A stretch of DNA of 59,978 bases from Leptolyngbyaceae cyanobacterium RM1_1_2 (GTDB lineage Bacteria; Cyanobacteriota; Cyanobacteriia; Phormidesmidales; Phormidesmidaceae). The position numbers and the translations under genes were made by a program. The notes beneath the pieces are model-generated. The model did not search any database. It saw nothing but the letters and a program-made list of their open reading frames with translations, and had not been told where the DNA came from. This document shows, in pieces, positions 1-7,744 of this stretch (its first letter is position 1; each line of letters opens with the position of its first letter). Location: contig JAAUQI010000029.1 of the NCBI GenBank assembly GCA_012032345.1, positions 1 through 59,978 on the forward strand, read 5' to 3'.

Positions 1-53
1 AACGCTTGAACTTCAGCCTTGCTCAAATCAACAATATAACGTTTCTGACTCAT
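1..53 (-). CDS. N-terminus of a probable IS630-type transposase (partial)
   Basis: The first 53 bases read on the minus strand start with ATG and give MSQKRYIVDLSKAEVQA before the window edge. An opening of the form M-x-K-x-Y-x-V-x-L-x-x-x-E is typical of the helix-turn-helix first part of IS630-family transposases in cyanobacteria. Only 17 residues are visible, so the family call is inference. No terminal inverted repeat could be fixed in the 110 bases upstream. It could also be another small HTH protein. Confidence 0.4.
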   Translation of the reverse strand, partial: MSQKRYIVDLSKAEVQA

Positions 54-167
54 GGTGCTTTCCCTGGTTTTGAGTCAGATTATCAGAACTGTTCCCACTG
101 GGCAAAGCTTGCTTGGCGAACTACTAGTTTCGCCCGGTCAGCTTAGCTGGCAAAATAACCCGATGTT

Positions 168-1255
168 CTAATCGTCAACGACTTCTGAAAAATCTTGACT
201 ACGCACCTCTGATGTCGGCGTTTGAGCCAGTGCTGTATTCTCAGACACACATCCTCCGGGTAGCTCGGTCACTACGGATTCAGGGTCAGATGGCTCGGCT
301 AAACTCTCTAAGCCCAACGCACTTAGGCGACATTGGGTACTGGCCTGCTCAGAGCCGGGTAGATTAAGGCGCAGGATTTCGCTATAGCTGAGTTCGAGGG
401 GTTTGCGCTCTGAGCTATTTAGCCCAGGTAAGAGTGGCCTAGGGGCTGCGACTGCTATTGGCTGGCGATCGCGCTGCTCATCCTGCTCATTCACCGAAAT
501 CTTGTCAGGCACCCCACGGCGGCTGACCGTATCCTCAACCAAAGCAGGGTCACTATGTCTGTTGCCGGACAGCTCTACCACAGGCACAGTCTCTGGGGCT
601 AGCCCCTGAAGAGGAGCCGGGGTTCTGCGAAGCGGCACTCCAAGAACAGACTCAGGTGTTTCTGGAGAGGCTAGAGAGTCTGGTAGGGGGGCTGTTGCTC
701 CCTGGGTCATGACGGTATCAACCACGGTTGCAACTGTTCTGGTTCTGTCTGCTGTTGTAAATTGGGGATTGATGTCTGCGGTAGGTTCTATAAGCAGGCT
801 GGGACGGGGTGGACTTGCCAAAAAATTGGGCAACGCTGGCAGTACGCTCTGGGACGGGACAACAGCAGCAGATGCAGGGATGGGGCTGGCAGGCGCTACA
901 GAAGGAGCGACCGACGTCAGGACAAGAGTTGGCTGAACCAAATCGGGCCGGGTCGGGATAGGCGGCAAGCTAGCCGCCGCCAGCGGCGTTAGCCCCAGTA
1001 GTCTTGGCTGAGACGGCCCCAGGATGGCAGACTGTGAGCCAGATAGAGTTTGGCTGATGCCAATCTGGGGTAGGGTGTCAGCTTCGGGGGGAACAATTTT
1101 CCCGGCGGTTTGAGGGCCAAGAGGTCTTTGCCAAAAGCCAGATCCCTCGGGCGATCGCCTGAGGGAATGCTTTTCCAAGTCCATTCAGATTTTTGCTCTT
1201 GGCCGCAGGCGGTGAGAGCAATCAGCCCTAAAAGAGCGATCGCGGAGCTACGCAT
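168..1255 (-). pseudogene. Pro/Ser-rich putative lipoprotein, frameshifted
   Basis: The minus-strand ATG at 1255 opens a short frame whose first residues, MRSSAIALLGLIALTACGQ, form a classic lipoprotein signal with lipobox LTAC. That frame runs on for only 88 residues. A second frame (open from 1184 to 168) carries a long Pro/Ala/Ser-rich, low-complexity chain with no recognisable domain, but it starts just after a stop and lacks a signal peptide. The two frames are related by one missing base, and joining them near the T4 run at 1171-1174 gives one lipoprotein of about 360 residues. Function unknown; probably a disordered, membrane-anchored envelope protein. Confidence 0.5.
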
Positions 1256-1602
1256 TGCATCCCCCCATTGGATAAATCAGTTGCTGGACAGCTAGGTCAA
1301 TTTACAGTTGGGGAATTTATAGTCAGGAGAATTCTGAAACAGAGCCATAAAGTTTTCGTGAAGAAGGCTCCTAGACGTTCTATCTGTTTGCTAGCGCCTA
1401 GATCCAAGCCGACCTGAACAATATGGACGCGCCAGTGACAGCGGTATTGCCCCCGTAATCGATAGTCAGGTGCGATCGCTACATTTCAGGTGTGCTACAG
1501 CGAATGGCTCAAGACGTCATTGGCTTAGGCAAACAAAGCAGTTCACCCTGAGCGTCATGTCTAGGATATGCTGCTGTTTGCCTCTCTAACAGTGTATTTC
1601 TA
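1256..1602. other. Intergenic region, divergent promoters
   Basis: This 347-base gap lies between the leftward lipoprotein gene and the rightward EamA permease gene, so both promoters should be here. It carries a HIP1-like gcgatcgc but no open frame of note, no clear hairpin and no RNA gene that I can recognise. Confidence 0.5.
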
Positions 1603-2526
1603 GTGATGACTGCTAACTTGCTAAACTCTTGGCTCAGCTTCAAAGGAGAAATTGCGGCTCTGGCCGCCGCTTTTTTGTGGGCAGTTTCGACGGTTATTTT
1701 TGGTCGCCTGGGTAAGCGCCTTTCTCCCGTGATGCTAAACCTGGCTAAGGGAATTCTGGCGATCGCGCTGATTAGTCTAACGCTGCTGTTACGCCAGAGT
1801 TCGCCCGCAGCGATTGAGCCAGTGGCTCTGGTCTATCTGCTCCTCAGCGGCGTCATTGGCATTGGACTGGGCGACACAGCTTACTTCAGCGCCCTCAACC
1901 ACTTAGGCCCCCGGCGGGTCTTGCTGATGGAATCTTTGTCTCCGCCGATGGGTGCTTTTCTGGCCTGGATCTTCCTATCTGAGGTGCTAGAAATAGCGGC
2001 CTGTCTGGGAATTGTGCTGACGCTGCTGGGGGTGAGCTGGGTGATTTCAGAGCGAGTTCCGAACATTAATCCGCTGCAGAGCCATCCCTGGCGCGGCGTT
2101 TTGGTAGGCATTCTGGCGGCCCTGGGACAGGCTGTGGGTGTGGTGCTGTCTCGGGCGGCTTTGGCTGATTCGGCTATAGCTCCGCTCTGGAGTACGCTGC
2201 TGCGGCTGCTTGGAGGAACCGTGACGCTGCTGGTCTTGCTGCTGGTTCAAAAGCGCCTAGTGGCCGATGCTCAGCCGCTGCGATCGCCCCGTGTACTCAG
2301 CATTTTGGCAGTAGCAGCCGTGCTGGGAACTTACCTGGCTCTCTGGCTACAGCAGACAGCGCTAAAGTTTGCGCCCACGGGTATTGCTCAATCTCTGATG
2401 GCTACCAGCCCCCTCTTTATCCTGCCGATAGCGCTGTTGCTAGGCGATCGCGTTAGCCTGCGGGCAATTGGCGGCGTTGGCGTAGCGCTAGGGGGTGTTT
2501 GGCTGCTGTTTGCCTACGGCCAGTAA
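1603..2526 (+). CDS. EamA/DMT-family permease
   Basis: The product is an integral inner-membrane protein of about 307 residues with roughly ten hydrophobic helices arranged as two EamA repeats, the usual build of drug/metabolite transporters. The first repeat includes GEIAALAAAFLWAVSTVIFG and the second opens near WRGVLVGILAALGQAVGVVL. The start may be GTG at 1603 or the adjacent ATG at 1606. It converges on mraY, with only four bases between the two stop codons. The substrate cannot be told from sequence; related proteins export amino acids or metabolites. Confidence 0.85.
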   Translation: MMTANLLNSWLSFKGEIAALAAAFLWAVSTVIFGRLGKRLSPVMLNLAKGILAIALISLTLLLRQSSPAAIEPVALVYLLLSGVIGIGLGDTAYFSALNHLGPRRVLLMESLSPPMGAFLAWIFLSEVLEIAACLGIVLTLLGVSWVISERVPNINPLQSHPWRGVLVGILAALGQAVGVVLSRAALADSAIAPLWSTLLRLLGGTVTLLVLLLVQKRLVADAQPLRSPRVLSILAVAAVLGTYLALWLQQTALKFAPTGIAQSLMATSPLFILPIALLLGDRVSLRAIGGVGVALGGVWLLFAYGQ

Positions 2527-2530
2527 GCAA

Positions 2531-3628
2531 TTAGGACAGAGTCGCCAGAGCCGCCAGAGCCAAGATCGCTGTGACACCATAGAAAGTAGCTACAACCCGC
2601 ACCTCAGACCAGCCAGATAGCTCAAAGTGGTGATGCAAAGGTGCCATTCTAAACAAACGCTTGCCGACCCCGTCTGGGCCTTTGGTGGCTTTGTAGTAGC
2701 CCACCTGCAAAATAACCGACACGGTTTCGGCAAAAAAGAGCAGCGTCACCACCAGCAGGGCAAACAGACTGCCGCTGAGAATGCCCACCGCAGCCAGGGC
2801 ACCCCCTAGCGCTAGAGACCCCGTATCACCCATGAAAACTTTAGCCGGGTTGCGGTTGTGGGCCAAAAAGCCCAGACAGGCTCCGCTCAAAGAAGCGCAA
2901 AAGACCATCAGGTCAGGATGAGCCGGAGCAATTAAAGCGCCTAATCCCAACAGGGCGATCGCTCCGGTACCTGCCATCAGGCCATCTACGCCATCAGTCA
3001 GGTTAGTAGCGTTGCTCTCAGCCACCAGCACAAAGCCAGCCAGGGGCCAAAATAAAACCCCAAGGGGCAAAAAGAAGCCCAAGGGCAGCTCAATCGTGGT
3101 CAAGGCGGCTGGCTGCGTTCCCGCTGCCCACAGACAAAACAAGATAGCAAAGCCCACCTGCAGCGCCAGCTTCACCCGAGGAGAAATGCCGTGGTTGGAG
3201 CGCCGCCGTAATACCTGCCAGTCGTCTAGCCAGCCAATGAGAGCGTAGCCCAGTGTCAGCCCTGAAACGGCCAGGACGCTGCTGGAGAACCCCGTCAGCG
3301 CCAGCGCTAGCACCAGCGCCACAGGAATAAAGAAGATGCCGCCCATTGTGGGCGTTCCGGCTTTTTTGAGGTGAGCCTGTGGCCCTTCTTCTCGAATAAA
3401 CTGCCCCGCTTTGAGCGACAGCAGCAGCGGCACCCCCCATAGCCCCAAGGCAGCGCTGAAAACAGCCGACAGCAGCAGCGGTAGCCCCAGAGAAGCCAGC
3501 CCCAAAAATTGACGTTCGGCGATCGCATCTAGGGCGATCGCAGCCAAACTTAAGCTGCTGGTTAGAATCCACAGCAGCTTTGTCCCTGATAAATCTATCG
3601 TTTTGGTCGAAAAAAACTTAGCATCCAC
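2531..3628 (-). CDS. mraY: Phospho-N-acetylmuramoyl-pentapeptide-transferase
   Basis: MraY transfers phospho-MurNAc-pentapeptide from UDP to undecaprenyl phosphate, making lipid I, the first membrane step of peptidoglycan synthesis. The 365-residue length and about ten membrane helices fit the family. Visible signatures are the Asp pair in GWLDDW (about 135-136), NATNLTDGVDGL (about 206-217), MGDTGSLALGG (about 266-276) and the HHH triplet in APLHHHFE (about 332-334), together forming the Mg-dependent active site. It is alone here rather than in a mur cluster, which is common in cyanobacteria. Confidence 0.97.
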   Translation of the reverse strand: MDAKFFSTKTIDLSGTKLLWILTSSLSLAAIALDAIAERQFLGLASLGLPLLLSAVFSAALGLWGVPLLLSLKAGQFIREEGPQAHLKKAGTPTMGGIFFIPVALVLALALTGFSSSVLAVSGLTLGYALIGWLDDWQVLRRRSNHGISPRVKLALQVGFAILFCLWAAGTQPAALTTIELPLGFFLPLGVLFWPLAGFVLVAESNATNLTDGVDGLMAGTGAIALLGLGALIAPAHPDLMVFCASLSGACLGFLAHNRNPAKVFMGDTGSLALGGALAAVGILSGSLFALLVVTLLFFAETVSVILQVGYYKATKGPDGVGKRLFRMAPLHHHFELSGWSEVRVVATFYGVTAILALAALATLS

Positions 3629-3773
3629 AGCGATCTTTTCTCACACACACCACACTTTTCACACATGATTGAAAGCATCCTGGAAAAACCGGGAAGCTCA
3701 GTCAAATTTCAACGTTCCTTGAGCCTGCCATGCCTGCTATTAAAGGTAGTCCGGCTTCAGTACTGGCTTTTTG

Positions 3774-4001
3774 CTAATCTTCTAGCTCCAGATCGTCGTC
3801 TTCTTCCTCCTCAAAGTTATCCTCGTTGCCCATCAAATCTGTGATTTCTTCGTCATCTGAAGCCGGAACTTCAACCGGATCACGAGGAATCAAACGCCCT
3901 GTGGTTTCCAGCCAGTCTAGAATTGAGGCATTTTGCTGGAGAGGAATGATAGCCGCAGGCTGATCACGAGGAATCTGCCGCAGCGAGGGATTGTATACCA
4001 T
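3774..4001 (-). CDS. DUF3134 family protein
   Basis: A 75-residue acidic protein. The N-terminal half, with NPSLRQIPRDQPAAIIPL and the following ILDWLETTGRLIPR, matches the cyanobacterial DUF3134 pattern. The C-terminus is a run of Glu and Asp residues. No membrane segment or catalytic motif is seen and the function is unknown. It is divergent from the PAP/fibrillin gene. Confidence 0.85.
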   Translation of the reverse strand: MVYNPSLRQIPRDQPAAIIPLQQNASILDWLETTGRLIPRDPVEVPASDDEEITDLMGNEDNFEEEEDDDLELED

Positions 4002-4329
4002 AGTGAAATCTAGATCTCCGAAAGTTAAGCTTGACGGCGTTTGTTTAGACAGACCACACAGCGCGTTAATCTGGCATAGAGCCTGCTAGCCCCTGCCATG
4101 ATGAGTCTACCACTGGATGGATAGCCCATCTTCTAGCATATGTCAATCTAATATCAATAAACCGCGATGTTTAGACATGTTTCTTGGCAAAGCGGCTTCA
4201 TGTTTTGTCAGGAATTTTTCGAGGGTCTGAAAACTCTCAAAAAGCAGCATTGCACCCCCATGACACCCATCAATTAAAGATTGACAGAATACTCATTTAA
4301 GGAAAGTACGCAATCAGAAAGGACTTAGC
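4002..4329. other. Intergenic region, divergent promoters
   Basis: This 328-base gap separates the leftward DUF3134 gene from the rightward PAP/fibrillin gene. It is AT-rich in its right half, where the promoter of the rightward gene is expected, and a weak purine-rich site (gaaagga) sits just before the ATG at 4330. No other feature was found. Confidence 0.45.
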
Positions 4330-4929
4330 ATGTTAGCAAAAGCTGAGCTAAAAGATGCGATCGCAGCTAAAAATCGAGGACTTTCAGCCAGTGTCAATGA
4401 TAAGGCGGCTATTTTGGCTGCGATCGCCCGTTTAGAAGGTTGCAATCCTACACCTCGACCGCTAGAGGCTCCAGAGCTGCTAGAGGGTGACTGGCGCTTG
4501 CTCTATACCTCCAGCCAAGAACTCCTAGGAATCGATCGGTTCCCTTTGCTAAGGCTAGGACAGATTTATCAGTGCGTGCGCACAGCCGAGGCCAAAATCT
4601 ACAATATTGCTGAGGTCACGAGTTTGCCGCTGCTCGAAGGGATGGTTTCGGTGGCTGCTAGGTTTGATGCAGTCTCCACCCAGCGGGTAAATGTCAAATT
4701 TGAACGGGGCGTTTTGGCCCTGCAGCGGCTGTTAGACTACCGCTCACCCAGCCAGCTGATTCAAAGGCTCCAAAACGTGCCCAAGCTTTCGCTATTGCAG
4801 GCGATAGACTTTAGTATCAACAGCGATCGCCAGCAGGGTTGGCTAGAAATCACCTATCTAGATGCCGATATGCGTTTGGGTCGGGGCAATGAAGGCAGCG
4901 TCTTTGTCTTGAGTAAAGTGGGCGCTTGA
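4330..4929 (+). CDS. PAP/fibrillin family protein
   Basis: A soluble 199-residue protein of the plastid-lipid-associated (PAP/fibrillin) family, which in cyanobacteria and plastids associates with thylakoids or lipid bodies and is linked to photoprotection. The family core is visible as LEGDWRLLYTSSQELLGIDR (about 50-72), a lipocalin-like strand pattern after it, and the C-terminal LEITYLDADMRLGRGNEGSVFVL (about 170-192) containing the conserved D-x-x-x-R-x-x-R-G-N-x-G-S motif. It is 30 bases upstream of the next gene, which may be cotranscribed. Confidence 0.92.
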   Translation: MLAKAELKDAIAAKNRGLSASVNDKAAILAAIARLEGCNPTPRPLEAPELLEGDWRLLYTSSQELLGIDRFPLLRLGQIYQCVRTAEAKIYNIAEVTSLPLLEGMVSVAARFDAVSTQRVNVKFERGVLALQRLLDYRSPSQLIQRLQNVPKLSLLQAIDFSINSDRQQGWLEITYLDADMRLGRGNEGSVFVLSKVGA

Positions 4930-4959
4930 GCAGCATCAGAATTTTTACCGCCTGACACA

Positions 4960-5787
4960 ATGACTTCCTCACCCGTGAACGCTCAGCCGCCCCTAGCCCT
5001 CTCCCAAGGGCTGCTAAATCTGTTGACCACCTGTCCGCGTAAGTTTCAATATACCTACTTTGACGAGCTGGGGTTGCCGATCGCGCCTGAGCAGCAGGCC
5101 AGTGTTACCTGGGGCAGTCAGTTTCACCTGCTGATGCAGCAGCGAGAGCTAGGACTGCCGATTGACTCGCTGCCGGCAATGGAGACAGATTTTCGGGAGA
5201 GCTTAGAGGCGTTAATAGCAGTAGCTCCCGATCTGTTTATGCCCGATCTTTCACCCACAGACCCTGTCACCTTTCGCCAAAGTGAGCATCGCCGCACGGT
5301 GGAATTTGGCGGCTATTTACTCACCGTAATTTATGACCTGCTGATTTTGCGCTCCGAGCAGGGACAAATTATCGACTGGAAAACCTATCTACAGCCCTGT
5401 AGTCGTTTGGTTCTGGCTCAAGATTGGCAGACACGGCTGTATCCTTACGTGCTGGCCGAAACCACGACGCTGGCCCCCAGCCAAATTTCTATAACCTACT
5501 GGTTTGTACGCCACCGCGATCGCCAGAGCAACTGTCTACAGCCCCAGCAGCTGACCTTTGCCTACGGCGACCAGCAGCACGAACAGGTGCGTCAGGATCT
5601 GAGCTATCTAACTACGCAGCTGAGTCAATGGCGATCGCAGCAGGCATTGCCCAAAGTTGATTTAGCCAAAGGTATTTGCCCCAGATGTCCCTTTGCCATT
5701 CGCTGCCAGCGCAGTCTCAGCTCAATGATTTCAGCCCAGTCATCTGATCTGCCAGCTCTAGCTGAAATTGAAGAAGTTGCGCTCTAG
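4960..5787 (+). CDS. PD-(D/E)XK nuclease-like protein
   Basis: A 275-residue protein with the layout of stand-alone RecB/Cas4-like PD-(D/E)XK proteins. The N-terminal LLNLLTTCPRKFQYTYFDEL resembles the first conserved helix (with the CPRKF motif), the central IIDWKTY has the D-x-K catalytic pair, and GICPRCPFAIRC near the C-terminus has three of the cysteines that bind a 4Fe-4S cluster in such proteins. CPRKF can supply the fourth. There are no cas genes nearby, so a repair or general nuclease role is more likely than CRISPR adaptation. Activity is inferred. Confidence 0.75.
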   Translation: MTSSPVNAQPPLALSQGLLNLLTTCPRKFQYTYFDELGLPIAPEQQASVTWGSQFHLLMQQRELGLPIDSLPAMETDFRESLEALIAVAPDLFMPDLSPTDPVTFRQSEHRRTVEFGGYLLTVIYDLLILRSEQGQIIDWKTYLQPCSRLVLAQDWQTRLYPYVLAETTTLAPSQISITYWFVRHRDRQSNCLQPQQLTFAYGDQQHEQVRQDLSYLTTQLSQWRSQQALPKVDLAKGICPRCPFAIRCQRSLSSMISAQSSDLPALAEIEEVAL

Positions 5788-5793
5788 AAGATG

Positions 5794-5826
5794 AGCGCAC
5801 TGATAGCGCACTGATAGCGCACTGAT
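5794..5826. repeat. 11-bp tandem repeat, three copies
   Basis: The unit AGCGCACTGAT occurs three times in perfect tandem (5794-5804, 5805-5815, 5816-5826), a few bases after the stop codon of the PD-(D/E)XK gene. The unit length matches one DNA helical turn. It is most likely a slippage product; a regulatory role is possible but unsupported. Confidence 0.85.
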
Positions 5827-5951
5827 AGAAAACTGGCTGACTGGTTTTCTCACCCTCTGACCATTCACAGGCGTCAGGTTTTACAGGATGCTAGGATAAT
5901 CAACTGCGACCCCAGTAGTTTTTGAACCCCAACGATATATAAGGAGGCGTT

Positions 5952-6383
5952 GTGAACGATCGCCCCAATCCCCCCCAAGACGACGATTACCAGCAATTTT
6001 CTGCCGAGGAAATCGAACGCCGTCACCAACAGCGAGAAGAACAGCGCCTGCAGCGAGAAGAGCAGCGCTTAAAAGCGGCTCAGCACACTGCGATCGCCCA
6101 CAAATTTGAGCAGGGCATTTATTTTCTAGTAGGCGCACTAGAGCTGCTGCTGCTGTTGCGTTTCATCCTCCGGCTCAGCGGCGCAAACCCCGACAATACT
6201 TTTGCCAACGTTATTTACAATCTCTCTGAACCCTTTGTTACCCCGTTCTCGACGCTGTTCATCAGCCCCACGTTTAATGGCAGTCTCAACATTTTTGACG
6301 TCAATCTCCTAGTTGCGATCGCGTCTTATCTGGTGCTGATGTTTTTAGTCGTCTGGTTTGTGAGAATTATTTTTAGCCGCTGA
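5952..6383 (+). CDS. YggT family membrane protein
   Basis: The start is a GTG at 5952, chosen because a perfect AAGGAGG lies at 5941-5947. The N-terminal third is hydrophilic and Gln/Arg/Glu-rich (repeated QREEQRLQREEQRL, probably coiled coil). The rest holds two or three membrane helices with the YggT/Ycf19 signature NVIYNLSEPFVTPF. YggT proteins are linked to osmotic tolerance in bacteria and to thylakoid or nucleoid organisation in phototrophs; the role here is not known. Length 143 residues. Confidence 0.88.
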   Translation: MNDRPNPPQDDDYQQFSAEEIERRHQQREEQRLQREEQRLKAAQHTAIAHKFEQGIYFLVGALELLLLLRFILRLSGANPDNTFANVIYNLSEPFVTPFSTLFISPTFNGSLNIFDVNLLVAIASYLVLMFLVVWFVRIIFSR

Positions 6384-6584
6384 CATTGCAGTCAAAAACT
6401 GAATCTGCGATCGCAAAGCATGAAAGCTCTCTGCAGGGATAAATCAGGTTCTGTCTGCTGAGTGATGCAGAGCGCTCTTAATTAAAGTCTTATGGGTGAA
6501 GGTACGGGCGCTCTGTTCGTAGGTTTTTCGGCTGCTGTCAAAGCAGTCGTATCCAACTTTAAGCCTTAAGGAGGCTATGTATTT

Positions 6585-7382
6585 ATGGTTACTGCAAGTC
6601 AACAAAAAAACGATCAAAGTCAGGGAAACTACGACATCTGCCCAGTTTCAGCCGTTTTTGAAACGGAAGTTAAGGCTAAGGAGGCCGTCCAGCAACTGCT
6701 AGACCAGGGTGTTTCTAGAGAAGACATCTCGGTTGTGGGCCGCAACTTCCAGTCTGAAAGCCGAATTTCTGGTTTTATTACCCGCAAAGATTTAATTCTA
6801 GACGGCCTGAAGAATGGCGCTATTTTTGGATCTTTGTTTGGTTCGTTTTTGAGCTTATTGACCGGCGTTGGGGTGCTGTTTATTCCCTTTGTGGGTTCGG
6901 TTGTAGCGGCGGGGCCGTTAGGGGCAGCGCTGTTGGGAGCCGTTACGGGGGCGATCGCAGGGGGAACTGGCGGCAGTCTAGCTTCGGCCCTAGCCTCACT
7001 GGGGATGCCAGAAGAAAAAGCAGCAATCTACGAAACTCGGCTCAAAGCAGGTGAGTTTTTGCTAGTAGCTGAAACTTCAACAGCCCAGTCAGAAGAGGTG
7101 CAGGCGCTGCTGCAGGCGGCTGGAGGTGAGGAGATTCTGGCCTGCTCTGACATGAAGATTCCCCGCGAAAATGCCCAACAGATCCAGTCGGCGGCTGACC
7201 TATCGCCTGAAATTCGCGCTCACCTCTCAGAGACAGCCCAGCAGACCTTTGTTGAAACCTACAGCGCTGAATTTGAGCACAGCAGCGACAGTGGTGAAGC
7301 CATGTCGAAAGCCTGGCAGAAAGTTGAAGCTGAGTTTGAGCGCGATCAAGAGGGGGTTTGGAAAGCCCCTGCAGCCACCTAA
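6585..7382 (+). CDS. General-stress (GSP17M-like) protein fused to a C-terminal ChaB domain
   Basis: A 265-residue protein in three parts. Residues about 20-70 (VSAVFETEVKAKEAVQQLLD and ISVVGRN) match the YflT/general stress protein 17 domain. Residues about 85-150 form a Gly/Ala-rich hydrophobic glycine-zipper segment that may insert in a membrane. Residues about 205-262, from LSPEIRAHLSETAQQTFVET to AWQKVEAEFERD, match the ChaB fold known as a regulator near the ChaA cation antiporter. A good AAGGAGG site lies at 6569-6575. Stress-inducible expression is inferred from the family; no partner is visible. Confidence 0.75.
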   Translation: MVTASQQKNDQSQGNYDICPVSAVFETEVKAKEAVQQLLDQGVSREDISVVGRNFQSESRISGFITRKDLILDGLKNGAIFGSLFGSFLSLLTGVGVLFIPFVGSVVAAGPLGAALLGAVTGAIAGGTGGSLASALASLGMPEEKAAIYETRLKAGEFLLVAETSTAQSEEVQALLQAAGGEEILACSDMKIPRENAQQIQSAADLSPEIRAHLSETAQQTFVETYSAEFEHSSDSGEAMSKAWQKVEAEFERDQEGVWKAPAAT

Positions 7383-7744
7383 ACTCCGCACAAATCACAG
7401 CTTCAAGGCTATAAGCAGAGGCTAGGGCAGCGTTAACTCTAGTTTGTAGTTAGTGCTTTAGCGCTGAAGCACTAACTACAAACCTTAGTTTCTAGTTGTG
7501 ATAGCTGAGATCTAAACCAGTGTAAAGATTTATCTGGAATCGGTCTAATCCTACAGTTTGGGGATCGTGCTAAGCCAGTAAATGATGGCTAGCTAATCGC
7601 CGGATGCATTAAGCTATGTTTAGAAATCGCCTTGTTACATTTCTCAATATGTCTCGGGTCAGAGAAATAGGGTATTGCAGGTATGTCACAATGTAGGCGG
7701 TTTTGCCAACTCGGCGAAGACACTTGGAGTAGGCAATAGATTCG
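7383..7744. other. Intergenic region with repeat, upstream of ndhF
   Basis: This 362-base gap holds the palindromic repeat at 7441-7505 and the promoter region of the rightward ndhF-ndhD pair. The part from about 7600 to 7744 is AT-rich with no hairpin. No open frame is supported. Confidence 0.5.
7441..7505. repeat. Dispersed palindromic repeat, copy 1
   Basis: Perfect 16-base arms TTTGTAGTTAGTGCTT (7443-7458) and AAGCACTAACTACAAA (7467-7482) flank an AGCGCT core. The following bases (aaccttagtttctagttgtgatag) are also conserved in a second copy at 59186-59250 in the same orientation. The two are about 80-85% alike by eye. This fits a short dispersed repeat (REP or MITE-like) rather than a terminator, because there is no T-run after the stem. 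Confidence 0.8.

Noticed and set aside
4960-5787. Cas4
   Set aside because: Although Cas4-like in layout, no cas1/cas2 or array is near, so the general PD-(D/E)XK name is safer.
7441-7505. Terminator after the ChaB fusion gene
   Set aside because: The stem is not followed by a T-run and an asymmetric flank is conserved with a distant second copy, which marks a repeat.
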